Positions 52,080 to 60,977 are shown, counted from the stretch's first letter. The stretch is DNA of 64,000 nucleotides from JAXDBM01 sp963709485 (GCA_963709485.1 CAVPWE010000005.1:434001-498000), one strand, 5' to 3'. Notes: generated by a model from the letters alone, not told the origin. Numbers and translations are program-made.

Positions 52080-53567
52080 ATGAGCAAGAACACCCAGAAT
52101 AGAAAAACTTTTATCATGTTTCTGCTGGCCTGTCTGATCGGGTTTTTCATCGTTTCTTTTGTAGAGGTCCTGCGATCTTCCTACGCACCCACCAAACCCG
52201 GACCCGATATTCAGACTGCAGCTGCCGTTTCTCCGGCAGAGATCGCCAGAACGCCTGCTTCTTTTGCGGACCTGGCGGAACGGCTGAAACCCACCGTTGT
52301 CAACATCACCACGACGAAGACCGCTCGCAGCGGCGCCATGAGATCGCCTTTCGGCAGCAGAACGCCTTTCGACAGATACTTTGGCGGCGATGACTTTTTT
52401 GAGCGATTCTTCGGAGACATCCCGAGAAAAGAATTCAAGCAGAGAGGTCTGGGATCAGGCTTTATCATCAGCGCGGACGGCTACATTTTCACCAACAATC
52501 ATGTCGTCGAACAGGCCGACAAGATCCTCGTCAAGCTTTCCGACGGGCGGGAATACAATGCGGACGTGATCGGGAGGGATGCAAAAACGGACATCGCCCT
52601 GATCAAAATCAAGCCCAGCAACAGCCTGCCCGTGGCGGACATCGGCGACTCGGATAGACTCAGGGTCGGCGAGTGGGTCATAGCCATCGGCAACCCATTG
52701 GGTCTCGAACAGACGGTCACGGCCGGGATCGTCAGCTACAAAGGGCGCGTGATCGGGGCCGGTCCCTATGACAATTTTATCCAGACGGATGCTTCGATCA
52801 ATCCCGGAAACAGCGGCGGACCGCTTATCAACATGGAAGGCAAGGTCATCGGCATCAACACCGCGATCGTCGCTCAGGGACAGGGAATCGGTTTTGCCAT
52901 TCCGATCAGCATGGCCAACAGCATCCTGCCCGATCTCAAATCCAAGGGAAAGGTGACGCGGGGCTGGATGGGCATTTCCGTCCAGGATGTCTCGGAGGAT
53001 ATCGCCAAGAACCTCAAGCTCAAAGACAAGAGCGGCGCCCTGATCTCGGAGGTTTTCAAGGGAGACCCGGCGGACAAGGCGGGTCTTCAGCCGGGAGATG
53101 TGGTCATCGAGGTGAACGGAACGAAGATCAAGGATACCCATCAGCTCCTGATCGTCATCGCCGGTTTCCACGTCGGCGAGAAGGTCAATGTCAAGGTTGT
53201 ACGTGACAACCAGGAAAAGGTTTTTCAGGTGACGGTCACGGAGAGAAAGGACAAGCCCGAAGTCGCCATGGAGCAGGGCGGAAAGAAGGAAGAATTCGGG
53301 ATGGCGGTTCAGGATATCACGCCGGAGATCGCCCGTCAGCTCAACATTCCCAGGTCATCCGGGATCATCGTCACGGATGTGGAAGAAGGCAGCCCCGCGG
53401 ATGAGGTCGGCATTCAGCCCCGGGATATCATCCTCCAGATCAATAAAACGGATATCAAGTCGGTTAAGGACTACCAGAGGGAGATATCGAAGCAAAGCGC
53501 CAAGAACAGCATCATGATGCGGATCAAGCGGGGGAAGTCTACCTTCTTTGTGGCGATTCGCCGATAA
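52080..53567 (+). CDS. degP: Periplasmic Do-family serine protease (DegP/DegQ/HtrA)
   Basis: 495 aa. N-terminal signal/anchor (about residues 13-33, FIMFLLACLIGFFIVSFVEV); no clear cleavage site, so it may remain tethered. Trypsin-like domain with the triad His in FTNNHVVEQAD, Asp in DAKTDIALIKI and Ser in NPGNSGGPLINM. Two PDZ domains follow (about 285-375 and 400-490), with GALISEVFKGDPADKAGLQP and SGIIVTDVEEGSPADEVGIQ. It degrades or refolds misfolded envelope proteins. GAGGGG lies just upstream of ATG 52080. The promoter matches that of the hsp20 genes, suggesting joint stress expression. Confidence 0.95.
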   Translation: MSKNTQNRKTFIMFLLACLIGFFIVSFVEVLRSSYAPTKPGPDIQTAAAVSPAEIARTPASFADLAERLKPTVVNITTTKTARSGAMRSPFGSRTPFDRYFGGDDFFERFFGDIPRKEFKQRGLGSGFIISADGYIFTNNHVVEQADKILVKLSDGREYNADVIGRDAKTDIALIKIKPSNSLPVADIGDSDRLRVGEWVIAIGNPLGLEQTVTAGIVSYKGRVIGAGPYDNFIQTDASINPGNSGGPLINMEGKVIGINTAIVAQGQGIGFAIPISMANSILPDLKSKGKVTRGWMGISVQDVSEDIAKNLKLKDKSGALISEVFKGDPADKAGLQPGDVVIEVNGTKIKDTHQLLIVIAGFHVGEKVNVKVVRDNQEKVFQVTVTERKDKPEVAMEQGGKKEEFGMAVQDITPEIARQLNIPRSSGIIVTDVEEGSPADEVGIQPRDIILQINKTDIKSVKDYQREISKQSAKNSIMMRIKRGKSTFFVAIRR

Positions 53568-53600
53568 ATCACGGGAATTCAAATCAAGTTTCCTGTCTTG

Positions 53601-54251
53601 ATGCAAGGACGCAACGCCCTTTTAAAGATTTATGAAATTTTAAACGGCCACTACGGAAATCTCCGGTGGTGGCCGGCAGACTCCCCCTTTGAAGTGGTGG
53701 TCGGCGCAATCCTGACCCAGAACACGACCTGGCGCAGCGTGGAAAGGGCCATCTCAAATCTCAAGTCTCGGAATCTCCTGGACCCGAAAAGACTATCCGC
53801 AACGCAGGACGACATTCTGTACGGCCTGATCCGGCCATCCGGCTATTATCGTGTTAAAACCAAGCGGCTTAAAGCCTTTCTCTCTTTTCTGAATGATCAA
53901 TTCGGTGGGGACTTGGACAGCCTCTTCAGCGAAGATCCATGGCCTTTGAGGAAAAAACTATTGACTGTCAAGGGGATTGGGGAGGAAACGGCAGACAGCA
54001 TCCTCCTGTATGCGGGACAGAAGGCTGTGTTTGTCATTGACGCCTATACGCGGAGAATTCTGGAACGGCACACAATCATTTCCGGCGATGCCCCTTACGC
54101 AGACATTCAGAGACTTTTTATGGACCGTCTCCCCCGCAGCGCCCCCCTGTTCAACCAGTACCATGCCCTGCTGGTGAACACAGGCAAGGAATTCTGTTTA
54201 AAGAAGAATCCCTTTTGCAGCCGCTGTCCCCTCTCTGGCTTCCTTAAGTAA
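53601..54251 (+). CDS. Endonuclease III domain (HhH-GPD) protein
   Basis: 216 aa from ATG 53601 (a TTG directly before it is also possible). HhH-GPD fold: FEVVVGAILTQNTTWRSVER, HhH motif LLTVKGIGEETADSILLYAG and the catalytic-Asp strand AVFVIDAYTRRILER. The lysine of bifunctional Nth is not evident in the HhH. The C-terminal iron-sulfur loop has C-x6-C-x2-C (EFCLKKNPFCSRCPLSGFLK), but the fourth cysteine is replaced and the protein stops at once. It probably removes damaged bases; the missing ligand sets it apart from typical Nth. Related to the 'endonuclease III domain-containing' subfamily (MagIII/MIG-like). Confidence 0.85.
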   Translation: MQGRNALLKIYEILNGHYGNLRWWPADSPFEVVVGAILTQNTTWRSVERAISNLKSRNLLDPKRLSATQDDILYGLIRPSGYYRVKTKRLKAFLSFLNDQFGGDLDSLFSEDPWPLRKKLLTVKGIGEETADSILLYAGQKAVFVIDAYTRRILERHTIISGDAPYADIQRLFMDRLPRSAPLFNQYHALLVNTGKEFCLKKNPFCSRCPLSGFLK

Positions 54252-54317
54252 CTGTTTTTAATTACGAATAAATGTTAAAATTCGAAGTGCGCAACCGCAA
54301 TTCAAGAGAATATGTAA

Positions 54318-54333
54318 TGTTTCACGTGAAACA
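54318..54333. other. parS centromere-like site (ParB-binding)
   Basis: TGTTTCACGTGAAACA, a perfect match to the bacterial chromosomal parS consensus TGTTNCACGTGAAACA. It lies within the 18-bp palindrome ATGTTTCACGTGAAACAT at 54317-54334, in the 140-bp gap between the convergent endonuclease III-like and SDR genes. ParB nucleates here and spreads to organise and segregate the chromosome. parS sites cluster around oriC in most bacteria. No second copy was noticed in the window. Confidence 0.88.
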
Positions 54334-54391
54334 TGGCTCCCGTTCGCGGTGAAAAAGATCAGAAATCCAATCCTGCCGAATGTCCTGCCCT

Positions 54392-55159
54392 TTATGCCAT
54401 CATGCCGCCGTCGGCAATAATGCAGGAGCCCGTCACATAGGATGCGGCGTCGGAAACCAGATAGAGAACGGCGCCGGCCATTTCTTCCGGCCTCGCCGCC
54501 CTCCCCATGGGAATGGTAGGCAGAATCAGCTTCATCAGTTCGGGGCTGCCCGTCATGAGCGATGAGAACTTTGTATCCGTGAGGCCCGGCAGCAGGGCAT
54601 TGACGCGGATATTGAGCGATGCAAGCTCCTTGGCGAAGGACTTCGTCATGCCGATGACACCGGCCTTCGTGATCGAGTAGATGCCCTGAAAGGGCGCCGG
54701 CCGGATGGCATTGACCGATGCCACATTCACAATCGCACCACCGCCGGCCTCCTTCATCATCTTGGCCGCCTCCTGGCTGATGAAAAAACAGCCTTTCAGG
54801 TTGACGGCGACTGTCTTGTCCCATGCCTTTTCATCGGCACTCAAAACATCGCCGAAGAACGGATTGGTGGCGGCATTATTGACAAGAATATCCAGCCTCT
54901 TGAAGCGGTTCCTGATTTCTTCAAAAAGCAGCCTGATCTGACCCATCTCGCCGGTGTGGCAGGCCATGCTGAACGCCTTTCCGCCCTCCCGGACGATATC
55001 CTCTTGCACACGCTTCAGATCATCGATTTTCCGGCTGGCCAGGATCAACTGGGCGCCGTGGGCAGCCAATGTTCTTGCGATCGCTTCGCCAATGCCCCGG
55101 CTGGCGCCGGTCACCAGCGCGATTTTTCCGTCCAGACGAAATAATTCCTTCGATGCCAT
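54392..55159 (-). CDS. Short-chain dehydrogenase/reductase
   Basis: 255 aa, classical SDR. Cofactor site TGASRGIGEAIA (about 18-29), NNAA at about 92, catalytic Ser in VNVASVNAIRP and Tyr/Lys in YSITKAG; the C-terminal VTGSCIIADGGMMA is typical of FabG-like and 3-hydroxyacyl enzymes. Position 69 bp after the kinase-like gene and beside an acyl-CoA dehydrogenase suggests a 3-hydroxyacyl-CoA or alcohol dehydrogenase role in fatty- or aromatic-acid breakdown (inference). The substrate is not readable from sequence. Confidence 0.9.
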   Translation of the reverse strand: MASKELFRLDGKIALVTGASRGIGEAIARTLAAHGAQLILASRKIDDLKRVQEDIVREGGKAFSMACHTGEMGQIRLLFEEIRNRFKRLDILVNNAATNPFFGDVLSADEKAWDKTVAVNLKGCFFISQEAAKMMKEAGGGAIVNVASVNAIRPAPFQGIYSITKAGVIGMTKSFAKELASLNIRVNALLPGLTDTKFSSLMTGSPELMKLILPTIPMGRAARPEEMAGAVLYLVSDAASYVTGSCIIADGGMMA

Positions 55160-55227
55160 GATTGTTCTCCTTCCTCGAATTTTCCCGATCGGGTGATGAT
55201 CCTGTCTTTCCGCCGATTCCGCGTTCT

Positions 55228-56316
55228 CTACAGGTCAGCCCCCCGGATGATGCGCCTGGCCGCCTCGTCCACGATATGAACAATAATAATCAGGAGTTTG
55301 AAGCGCTCGTCCTTCGTCTGACCGTGATAAAATCGATAATAGATCTGCTGTGCAATGACTGCGAGGCGGAAAAGGCCGAAGCAGTAATAATAATCGATAT
55401 TGGATATGGATATGTCCCTGATCCGGGCGTATCGCTCCACGAGTTCCCGGCGGCTCATCATCCCCTTCAGATGCGTCGGCGAGAACGCCAGCGTTTTCAA
55501 ATCGGGAGGGTCGTCATGATTGATCCAGTAGGCCAGCGCCCCGCCCAGATCCATCAGCGGGTCGCCGATGGTGGCCATTTCCCAGTCCAGGACCCCGATG
55601 ATCTGAAGCGGATTGTCCGGGGAGAGCACCACGTTGTCGAACCGGTAGTCATTGTGGATGACCGAGGCCCTGGGGCTGTCGGCCGGCATTTCGGCCTGAA
55701 GCCATGACATGACCTCCTCGCAATCCGGCGCATCGGGCGTTTTTGCATTCCGGTAGCGTTCCGACCAGCCGTCCACCTGGCGCTTTACATATCCCTCCGG
55801 ACGGCCGAAGCCCTCCATCCCGGCATTCCGGTAGTCGATGGAATGGAGTTCCGCATAAACATCGACAAACCGCTCACAGAGGGTCCTGGCATCCACGGGT
55901 GTGAGGGTCATTCCCGGGGGCAGTTCCTTCCGCAGAATGATCCCCCGAATGCGCTCCATCACATAGAAGGGGCAACCGATGATGGATTCATCATCCGTGT
56001 AGGCAAGCGGCATCGGACAGTACGGGAAAAACGGTTTCAGGGCTTTCTGGATCCGGTACTCCCGTCCCATGTCGTGCGCCGTCTTCGCCTTGCGGCCGAA
56101 GGGCGGGCGCCGGAAGACCAGTTCCCGGTCCCCGACCCGGATCAGATAAGTCAGATTGGAATGGCCGCCGTGAAACTGTTCCACCGCCAGTTTTCCCTGC
56201 ATCCCCGGTATGGCCCCTTTGAGAAAGGCCTCCACTTTTGCCAGGTCAAATTCCTCGCCAGTGCGGATTGGTTTCGTTTTATCAATATAATCCAAGGCTT
56301 GATATCCTCGATTCAC
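55228..56316 (-). CDS. Aminoglycoside phosphotransferase-family kinase (ACAD10/11-like)
   Basis: 362 aa. The kinase-like fold shows VEQFHGGHSNLTYLIRVGDR (nucleotide loop), RRPPFGRKAKTAHDMGREYR, catalytic VIHNDYRFDNVVLSPDNPLQ (HxDxxxxN) and metal-binding GVLDWEMATIGDPLMDLGGA. In ACAD10/ACAD11 this domain is fused to an acyl-CoA dehydrogenase and phosphorylates 4-hydroxyacyl-CoAs. Here the two are separate genes with a 4-bp overlap (ATGA), so they probably act together on 4-hydroxyacyl-CoAs. Cytoplasmic. Confidence 0.9.
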   Translation of the reverse strand: MNRGYQALDYIDKTKPIRTGEEFDLAKVEAFLKGAIPGMQGKLAVEQFHGGHSNLTYLIRVGDRELVFRRPPFGRKAKTAHDMGREYRIQKALKPFFPYCPMPLAYTDDESIIGCPFYVMERIRGIILRKELPPGMTLTPVDARTLCERFVDVYAELHSIDYRNAGMEGFGRPEGYVKRQVDGWSERYRNAKTPDAPDCEEVMSWLQAEMPADSPRASVIHNDYRFDNVVLSPDNPLQIIGVLDWEMATIGDPLMDLGGALAYWINHDDPPDLKTLAFSPTHLKGMMSRRELVERYARIRDISISNIDYYYCFGLFRLAVIAQQIYYRFYHGQTKDERFKLLIIIVHIVDEAARRIIRGADL

Positions 56317-57521
56317 TTTCCGGCGCGGCCGGAAAGGCCCTTGATAATCCGCCTGGCGACCGACATCTTGTGCACTTCGTCGGGACCGTCATAGATGCGG
56401 GCCGCCCTTTCGTGCCGGTAAAAGAAGGAGATGATCGTGTCGTCGGTCATACCCAGGCCGCCGTGAACCTGAAGCGCCCGGTCGACAACCTTCTGCATCA
56501 CGCCGGCCACAAAGAACTTGATCAGCGCAATGTCTTCGCGCGCCTCCTTGACACCCAGATTCTCGATCTTCCAGGCGGCATGGAGCGTCATCAACCTGGC
56601 CGCCTGGATGTCGGCGGCACATTCGGCAATCCATGACTGGATGATCTGGCGAGTGGCCAGTGTCTGACGGTCCATGGTGATGATCCGCTGTGCGGCCCGC
56701 CTGCACATCAGGTCAAAGGTCCGGTTGCAGATGCCGATCCAGCGCATGCAGTGATGAATCCGACCCGGTCCCAGCCTTTCCTGGGCGATCACAAAACCGA
56801 ATCCCTCCGGCCCCAGAAGGTTTTCCTGCGGCACCCGGCAGGACTGATAGAGGATTTCCCCATGGCTGAAAAAATCACTCCCGCTGTGGCCCATGACCGG
56901 AATATTTCGCACCAGGTTAAACCCCGGCGTCTCCGTCGGCACGATAATCATGCTGGCCCGCAGATGGGGCGGTTCCTCCGGTTGGGTCACGGCCATGACG
57001 ATGGCGAAGGCGGCGCCGTCCGCGGCGGTGGAGTACCACTTCTGCCCGTTGATCACATAATCGGACCCGTCCTTGACAGCGGTTGTGTCCATCATGACGG
57101 GATTCGATCCGGGCAGTTCCACCTCGGTCATGGAAAAGCAGCTTCGGATTTCTCCCGCCACGAGTGGTTTCAGATACCGCTCCTTCTGTCTGTCCGTTCC
57201 ATATTTGTGAAGGATCTCGATATTTCCGGCATCAGGCGCATGGCATCCGAACACATAGTGACCGAGCGGCGACATGCCCAGGACTTCAGAAACCAGCGCA
57301 TGCTCCATCAGGTCCAGGCCCATCCCCCCGTACTCCTTCGGATGGTTCGGCGCCCAGAGCTCCATCTGCTTCACCATGCGCCGCTTTTCGTTGATCACCG
57401 GACTCATCGTTTTGAAATCCTTTACCAGGAACTCCGGTTCCAGCGGAATCAGTTCCTTTTCAACAAATTCCGCCATCATGCCGGTGACTGCCTGCATCTT
57501 ATCGGATACCGCAAAATCCAT
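56313..57521 (-). CDS. Acyl-CoA dehydrogenase (ACAD10/11-like)
   Basis: 402 aa from ATG 57521 (GGGGAGG 8 nt upstream). N-terminal helical domain (MDFAVSDKMQAVTGMMAEFV), FAD/substrate segment FSMTEVELPGSNPVMMDTTA, YVINGQKWYSTAADGAAFAI, and C-terminal helices with IKFFVAGVMQKVVDRALQVH GGLGMTDDTIISFFYRHERA. It oxidises an acyl-CoA and passes electrons to ETF. Arg near the C terminus in the family fingerprint region is present. It is followed with 4-bp overlap by the phosphotransferase gene, mirroring the ACAD10/11 fusion. Confidence 0.93.
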   Translation of the reverse strand: MDFAVSDKMQAVTGMMAEFVEKELIPLEPEFLVKDFKTMSPVINEKRRMVKQMELWAPNHPKEYGGMGLDLMEHALVSEVLGMSPLGHYVFGCHAPDAGNIEILHKYGTDRQKERYLKPLVAGEIRSCFSMTEVELPGSNPVMMDTTAVKDGSDYVINGQKWYSTAADGAAFAIVMAVTQPEEPPHLRASMIIVPTETPGFNLVRNIPVMGHSGSDFFSHGEILYQSCRVPQENLLGPEGFGFVIAQERLGPGRIHHCMRWIGICNRTFDLMCRRAAQRIITMDRQTLATRQIIQSWIAECAADIQAARLMTLHAAWKIENLGVKEAREDIALIKFFVAGVMQKVVDRALQVHGGLGMTDDTIISFFYRHERAARIYDGPDEVHKMSVARRIIKGLSGRAGK

Positions 57522-57587
57522 GATCAACCTCCCCTGCGCCTTTGACGAGGACATGCCGCCCCGTTCTCTTTATTAATTATTTCGTTA

Positions 57588-57596
57588 ATTATATCA
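57588..57596 (-). promoter_or_regulatory. Extended -10 promoter of the acyl-CoA dehydrogenase operon
   Basis: Minus strand TG-A-TATAAT (57596-57588), about 65 bp upstream of the acyl-CoA dehydrogenase start. The surrounding TTAATTA direct repeats (57573-57579 and 57585-57591, 12 bp apart) overlap the -10 and could be a repressor site. Confidence 0.5.
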
Positions 57597-57657
57597 TGTA
57601 TATAAGAATATTTAACATCAACACGCGCGGCCGCCGCCGGCTTCGACCCGAGGCGCT

Positions 57658-58368
57658 TTACCGGTAGGTCACCCAGGCCGGGTCGTTCAGCAACGCGAGA
57701 TGGGAAGCGTTGTTGAACGAAGTCAGCGCCATGCGCTCATCGTTATAGACAAAAGAAGTCATTGAAGTATTGACGATGTGCCAGGCGATGCGCAGCGCCT
57801 TTTCGTCGGACACTTCCAGGGCCGTCTGCACGGCTGCGGAAATGGGGCCTCCGGAGGTGCAGATCAGGATATTCTTACTCCGCCCGTTGTCTTCCATGAC
57901 CCTGTGCAGCCCCGATCTCACCCGCCCGCAGAAATCCTGCCAGCGGACAACGCCCGGCTTGTCGTCTTCACCGGAGATCCAGCGCATCATTATTTTTTCA
58001 AATACGCGCTGAAAGGCCTTTTTGTCGTTGTAGATGTTCTGCAGATCCGCTTTCAGGGCCGGATCATCCCCGACCGCATCATGGATATGGGCCATGATGA
58101 TGTCCCGGGAGCTGTACTCATTGAATTCGCTTAAAACACGCAGCTCGGGCAGGCGACGGTCCTGCGACCGGTAAACCGAGAGGATTTCATGGGCCGTGTC
58201 TTTCTGGCGAACCATGTCCCCGGCGTACACCGCGTCAAAAGACAAGCCGGTCCGGATCATGTATTCCGCCAGAACACGGGACTGTTCGCGGCCTCTCTGT
58301 GAGAGCTGATCGTAGTTTTTCTGTCCGAAAGAGGCCTGGCCGTGCCTCACCATGAATATCGTACTCAA
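57658..58368 (-). CDS. Histidine phosphatase family protein
   Basis: 236 aa from TTG 58368 (LSTIFMVRHGQASFG; AAAGG 6 nt upstream). The frame continues upstream for 138 codons, but that part overlaps the divergent gene and looks non-coding. Phosphohistidine motif VRHGQASFG (residues 6-14), second-Arg LSQRGREQSRVLAEYM, and catalytic Glu/His region with VCTSGG-type ILICTSGGPISAAVQ. Phosphoglycerate-mutase superfamily: dephosphorylates a small metabolite. Its location next to acyl-CoA genes, including the ACAD10/11-type kinase, may mean a phospho-intermediate is its substrate (inference). Confidence 0.88.
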   Translation of the reverse strand: MSTIFMVRHGQASFGQKNYDQLSQRGREQSRVLAEYMIRTGLSFDAVYAGDMVRQKDTAHEILSVYRSQDRRLPELRVLSEFNEYSSRDIIMAHIHDAVGDDPALKADLQNIYNDKKAFQRVFEKIMMRWISGEDDKPGVVRWQDFCGRVRSGLHRVMEDNGRSKNILICTSGGPISAAVQTALEVSDEKALRIAWHIVNTSMTSFVYNDERMALTSFNNASHLALLNDPAWVTYR

Positions 58369-58599
58369 CGACAGCCTTTCTCCCTGTTTAATTCGTTGTT
58401 TTATTGAGCCGCAGGAAATGGCGAACACGCGTCGAACTGCGCTCCGACCATACGATGAAGCCTGAAAAGGGTCAATAAAAATCTGGGGACGGCATGGGGG
58501 CGCGGCCTCAATCGGCTTCTGACGCGCAGCCGGAGAGAGCCGGAATCGCCTTTTACGCTTATGCACCGGACATTCTTCCCGATGAGGCAAAAATATGGT

Positions 58600-58650
58600 T
58601 GACATGTCACACCACATGGCTGAAAAGGAAACACGTTTCAGACACGTGTC
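58600..58650. promoter_or_regulatory. Palindrome pair in the divergent gap before the acyl-CoA synthetase genes
   Basis: TGACATGTCA (58600-58609) and GACACGTGTC (58641-58650), both perfect 10-bp palindromes with GACA half-sites, in the 390-bp intergenic region 58369-58758. No clear -10/-35 pair is placed around them; the rest of the gap shows no gene. The second differs from parS. Confidence 0.25.
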
Positions 58651-58758
58651 CCCGTCAAGGGCGAAGCAGAAATGCATATCGAAGGCCCACGGGGAAGACA
58701 TCCCTTGTCCGAACGCGGCCTTCAGATCTTCGCAACCTATCTTGCAAAGGAGATTCAA

Positions 58759-60276
58759 ATGCCTGCAAAAACCCCATCGCATTCAGACAGCGCCGATCCT
58801 GGTGAACAGAGTGCCGTTCCCGACTATGAAAAAATGTTTCACCCCAAAAGGATCGCCGTCTTCGGCGTTTCCGTGGAAGGGGGCAGCGTGGGCTTCGGAA
58901 ACGGCCTCCTGATTGCCCTGCAGGCGATGGGGTATGAAGGGGAGATGTTCCCGGTCAATCCAAAGGGCGGAACCTTCTCCGGGTTGAATATCATCAAAAA
59001 TGTCGAAGATATCCAGGGAGATATCGACTTTGCGGTTATCGCCCTGGCAGCGCGGATGGTGCCCGATGCGCTCGAGGCATGCAGAAAAAAGGGAGCCGCC
59101 GGAGCGGAAATCATATCATCCGGTTTCAGTGAGTTGGGGACCCCGGAAGGCATCGCCCTTGAGCAGGAAGTGAGCCGGATTGCCGCAAGGGGGATCCGCG
59201 TGATCGGCCCAAACTGTTTCGGCATTTACTGTCCCAAGAGCGGCCTGACCTTCATGCCCAGCCCCGATCTTCCGCGGGAAAGCGGCCCTGTCGCTTTCCT
59301 GTCGCAAAGCGGCGGAATGGCCAGCGATTTTGCAAACACCGGAAAATGGATGGGAATCCGCTTCAGCAAGGTCGTCAGCTTCGGCAACGGCGCGGACCTG
59401 AGGGAAACGGAGCTGCTGAATTATCTTGGGGACGACCCTGAAACGGGCGTCATATCGATGTATGTGGAAGGAATAAAAGATGGAGACCGCTTTTTCAGGA
59501 CAATAAAAGCCGTCGCAGGGAAAAAACCCGTCATCGTCTATAAGGGAGGGCTTTCCGAGGCCGGCCAAAGAGCGGTCGTCAGCCATACGGCCTCTATGGG
59601 CGGAAGCCGAACCATCTGGCCGGCAATCCTCCGTCAGGTCGGTGCGGTTCAGGTTCACGGCATGTTGGAGATGGCCCAGGCCAGTCTGGCTTTCTCGCTC
59701 CTGCCCGCACGCGTTTTCAAATGTGTTTCCGTGATCGGAGGGGGAGGAGCGCTGGGTGTTGCCGCCTGCGATTCCGCGGAAGACTTCGGCATCGTCATCC
59801 CGTCGTTTTCACCCGATCTCAAGGCGCGCATCGAGGCTTTCCTGCCGAAGCCCGGATGCAGCGGCGCCAATCCCGTCGATATTGCCAATCCCTATGTTCC
59901 GCCGCAACAATTAAAGGAAGTGCTCCGCCGCGCGGCGACGGACGCGCGGATCGATCTTCAGATCATGATTTCCCTTCTGTACCACTTCAAGGCCATCGCA
60001 CGCGCGAAAAACCGGCCTGTCGCGGCGGTGACTCCCTGCCGGGAGCTGGCGGATATCATCGGTGAGGCGGCGAAGGAGACGGGAAAGCCCATTGTCGTCG
60101 TTCTTCCCAATACGAAAAGGGGACTGGGGGACATGGACGTCGTGGAAATGCTGGAGGATGCAAGGCGGATGCTTCTCGAGAAAGGAATTCCTGTCTTCGA
60201 TGAAATCGGGGATGTCTTCCGGGCCATTGGACATGTCAACACCTACTACGGATACAGGAGTGCCGCGCATGAATAA
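58759..60276 (+). CDS. ADP-forming acyl-CoA synthetase, CoA-binding/alpha subunit
   Basis: 505 aa from ATG 58759 (AAGGAG 7 nt upstream; the open frame reaches back to 58672). Succinyl-CoA-synthetase superfamily: CoA-binding Rossmann domain (about 25-160, MFHPKRIAVFGVSVEGGSVG), domain 2 with FLSQSGGMASDFAN, VVSFGNGADLRETELLNYLG, and the SHTASMGG loop holding the phosphorylated His of ADP-forming enzymes. The paired ATP-grasp subunit starts within its stop codon. In syntrophs such enzymes form ATP from acyl-CoA by substrate-level phosphorylation or activate acids. Confidence 0.9.
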   Translation: MPAKTPSHSDSADPGEQSAVPDYEKMFHPKRIAVFGVSVEGGSVGFGNGLLIALQAMGYEGEMFPVNPKGGTFSGLNIIKNVEDIQGDIDFAVIALAARMVPDALEACRKKGAAGAEIISSGFSELGTPEGIALEQEVSRIAARGIRVIGPNCFGIYCPKSGLTFMPSPDLPRESGPVAFLSQSGGMASDFANTGKWMGIRFSKVVSFGNGADLRETELLNYLGDDPETGVISMYVEGIKDGDRFFRTIKAVAGKKPVIVYKGGLSEAGQRAVVSHTASMGGSRTIWPAILRQVGAVQVHGMLEMAQASLAFSLLPARVFKCVSVIGGGGALGVAACDSAEDFGIVIPSFSPDLKARIEAFLPKPGCSGANPVDIANPYVPPQQLKEVLRRAATDARIDLQIMISLLYHFKAIARAKNRPVAAVTPCRELADIIGEAAKETGKPIVVVLPNTKRGLGDMDVVEMLEDARRMLLEKGIPVFDEIGDVFRAIGHVNTYYGYRSAAHE

Positions 60277-60955
60277 GCAATCCGCTTTGTATTTGATCGA
60301 CACGGCTCTGCGGGAGGGACGGAAAGCCCTTTCCGAATACGAATCCAAACAGCTTCTGGACCTCTATGGCATCCCCGTCACGCGGGAAATCCTTGTCCGG
60401 AAGCGGACGGACGTCCGAAAGGCCGCAGGGGCCGTCGGCTATCCGCTCGTCATGAAAGGCTGCTCCGCCGACATTGCCCATAAGACGGAACGGGGACTGA
60501 TTCGTGTCGATATCCGGAGCGACCGGGAATCCCTGAAGGCGTTCGACGCTATCAAGGCCGCCCTGAACGGTCAGGGGGGAGATGTGCTGATTCAGGAAAT
60601 GGTCCGGGGTCGCAGGGAACTGGTCATGGGACTGACCCGGGATGATCAGTTTGGACCCTGCGTCATGTTCGGCCTGGGGGGGATATTCACTGAAATCCTC
60701 CGCGATGTCTCTTTTCGCAGAGCGCCGCTTGAAAAAAACGATGCGCTTGCCATGTTGAAAGAGATCAAGGGGAACAGCATCCTGGACGACGTCCGCGGCA
60801 TGGATGCCGCCGACAGGGATCAACTGGCGGACATGCTGATCCAATTGGGGCGGATCGGCCTCGAAATCGGCCATATCCGCGAGATCGACCTCAATCCCGT
60901 CATCCTGCGCGGCAGTGAACCTGTCGTGGTGGATGCGCTGGTCATCCTGAATTAA
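60269..60955 (+). CDS. ADP-forming acyl-CoA synthetase, ATP-grasp/beta subunit
   Basis: 228 aa from ATG 60269, overlapping the alpha gene by 8 bp; AGGAG lies 8 nt upstream. ATP-grasp_5 fold: SEYESKQLLDLYGIPVTREI, YPLVMKGCSADIAHKTERGL, VLIQEMVRGRRELVMGLTRD, FGPCVMFGLGGIFTEILRDV and IREIDLNPVIL. It forms the nucleotide-binding half of the alpha/beta enzyme. Confidence 0.91.
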   Translation: MNKQSALYLIDTALREGRKALSEYESKQLLDLYGIPVTREILVRKRTDVRKAAGAVGYPLVMKGCSADIAHKTERGLIRVDIRSDRESLKAFDAIKAALNGQGGDVLIQEMVRGRRELVMGLTRDDQFGPCVMFGLGGIFTEILRDVSFRRAPLEKNDALAMLKEIKGNSILDDVRGMDAADRDQLADMLIQLGRIGLEIGHIREIDLNPVILRGSEPVVVDALVILN

Positions 60956-60977
60956 AGAAGATCCCGCCACCGCACAC

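Noticed and set aside
58641..58650. GACACGTGTC as a second parS
   Set aside because: Only the central CACGTG agrees; the flanking TGTTnC...GnAACA positions are not met.
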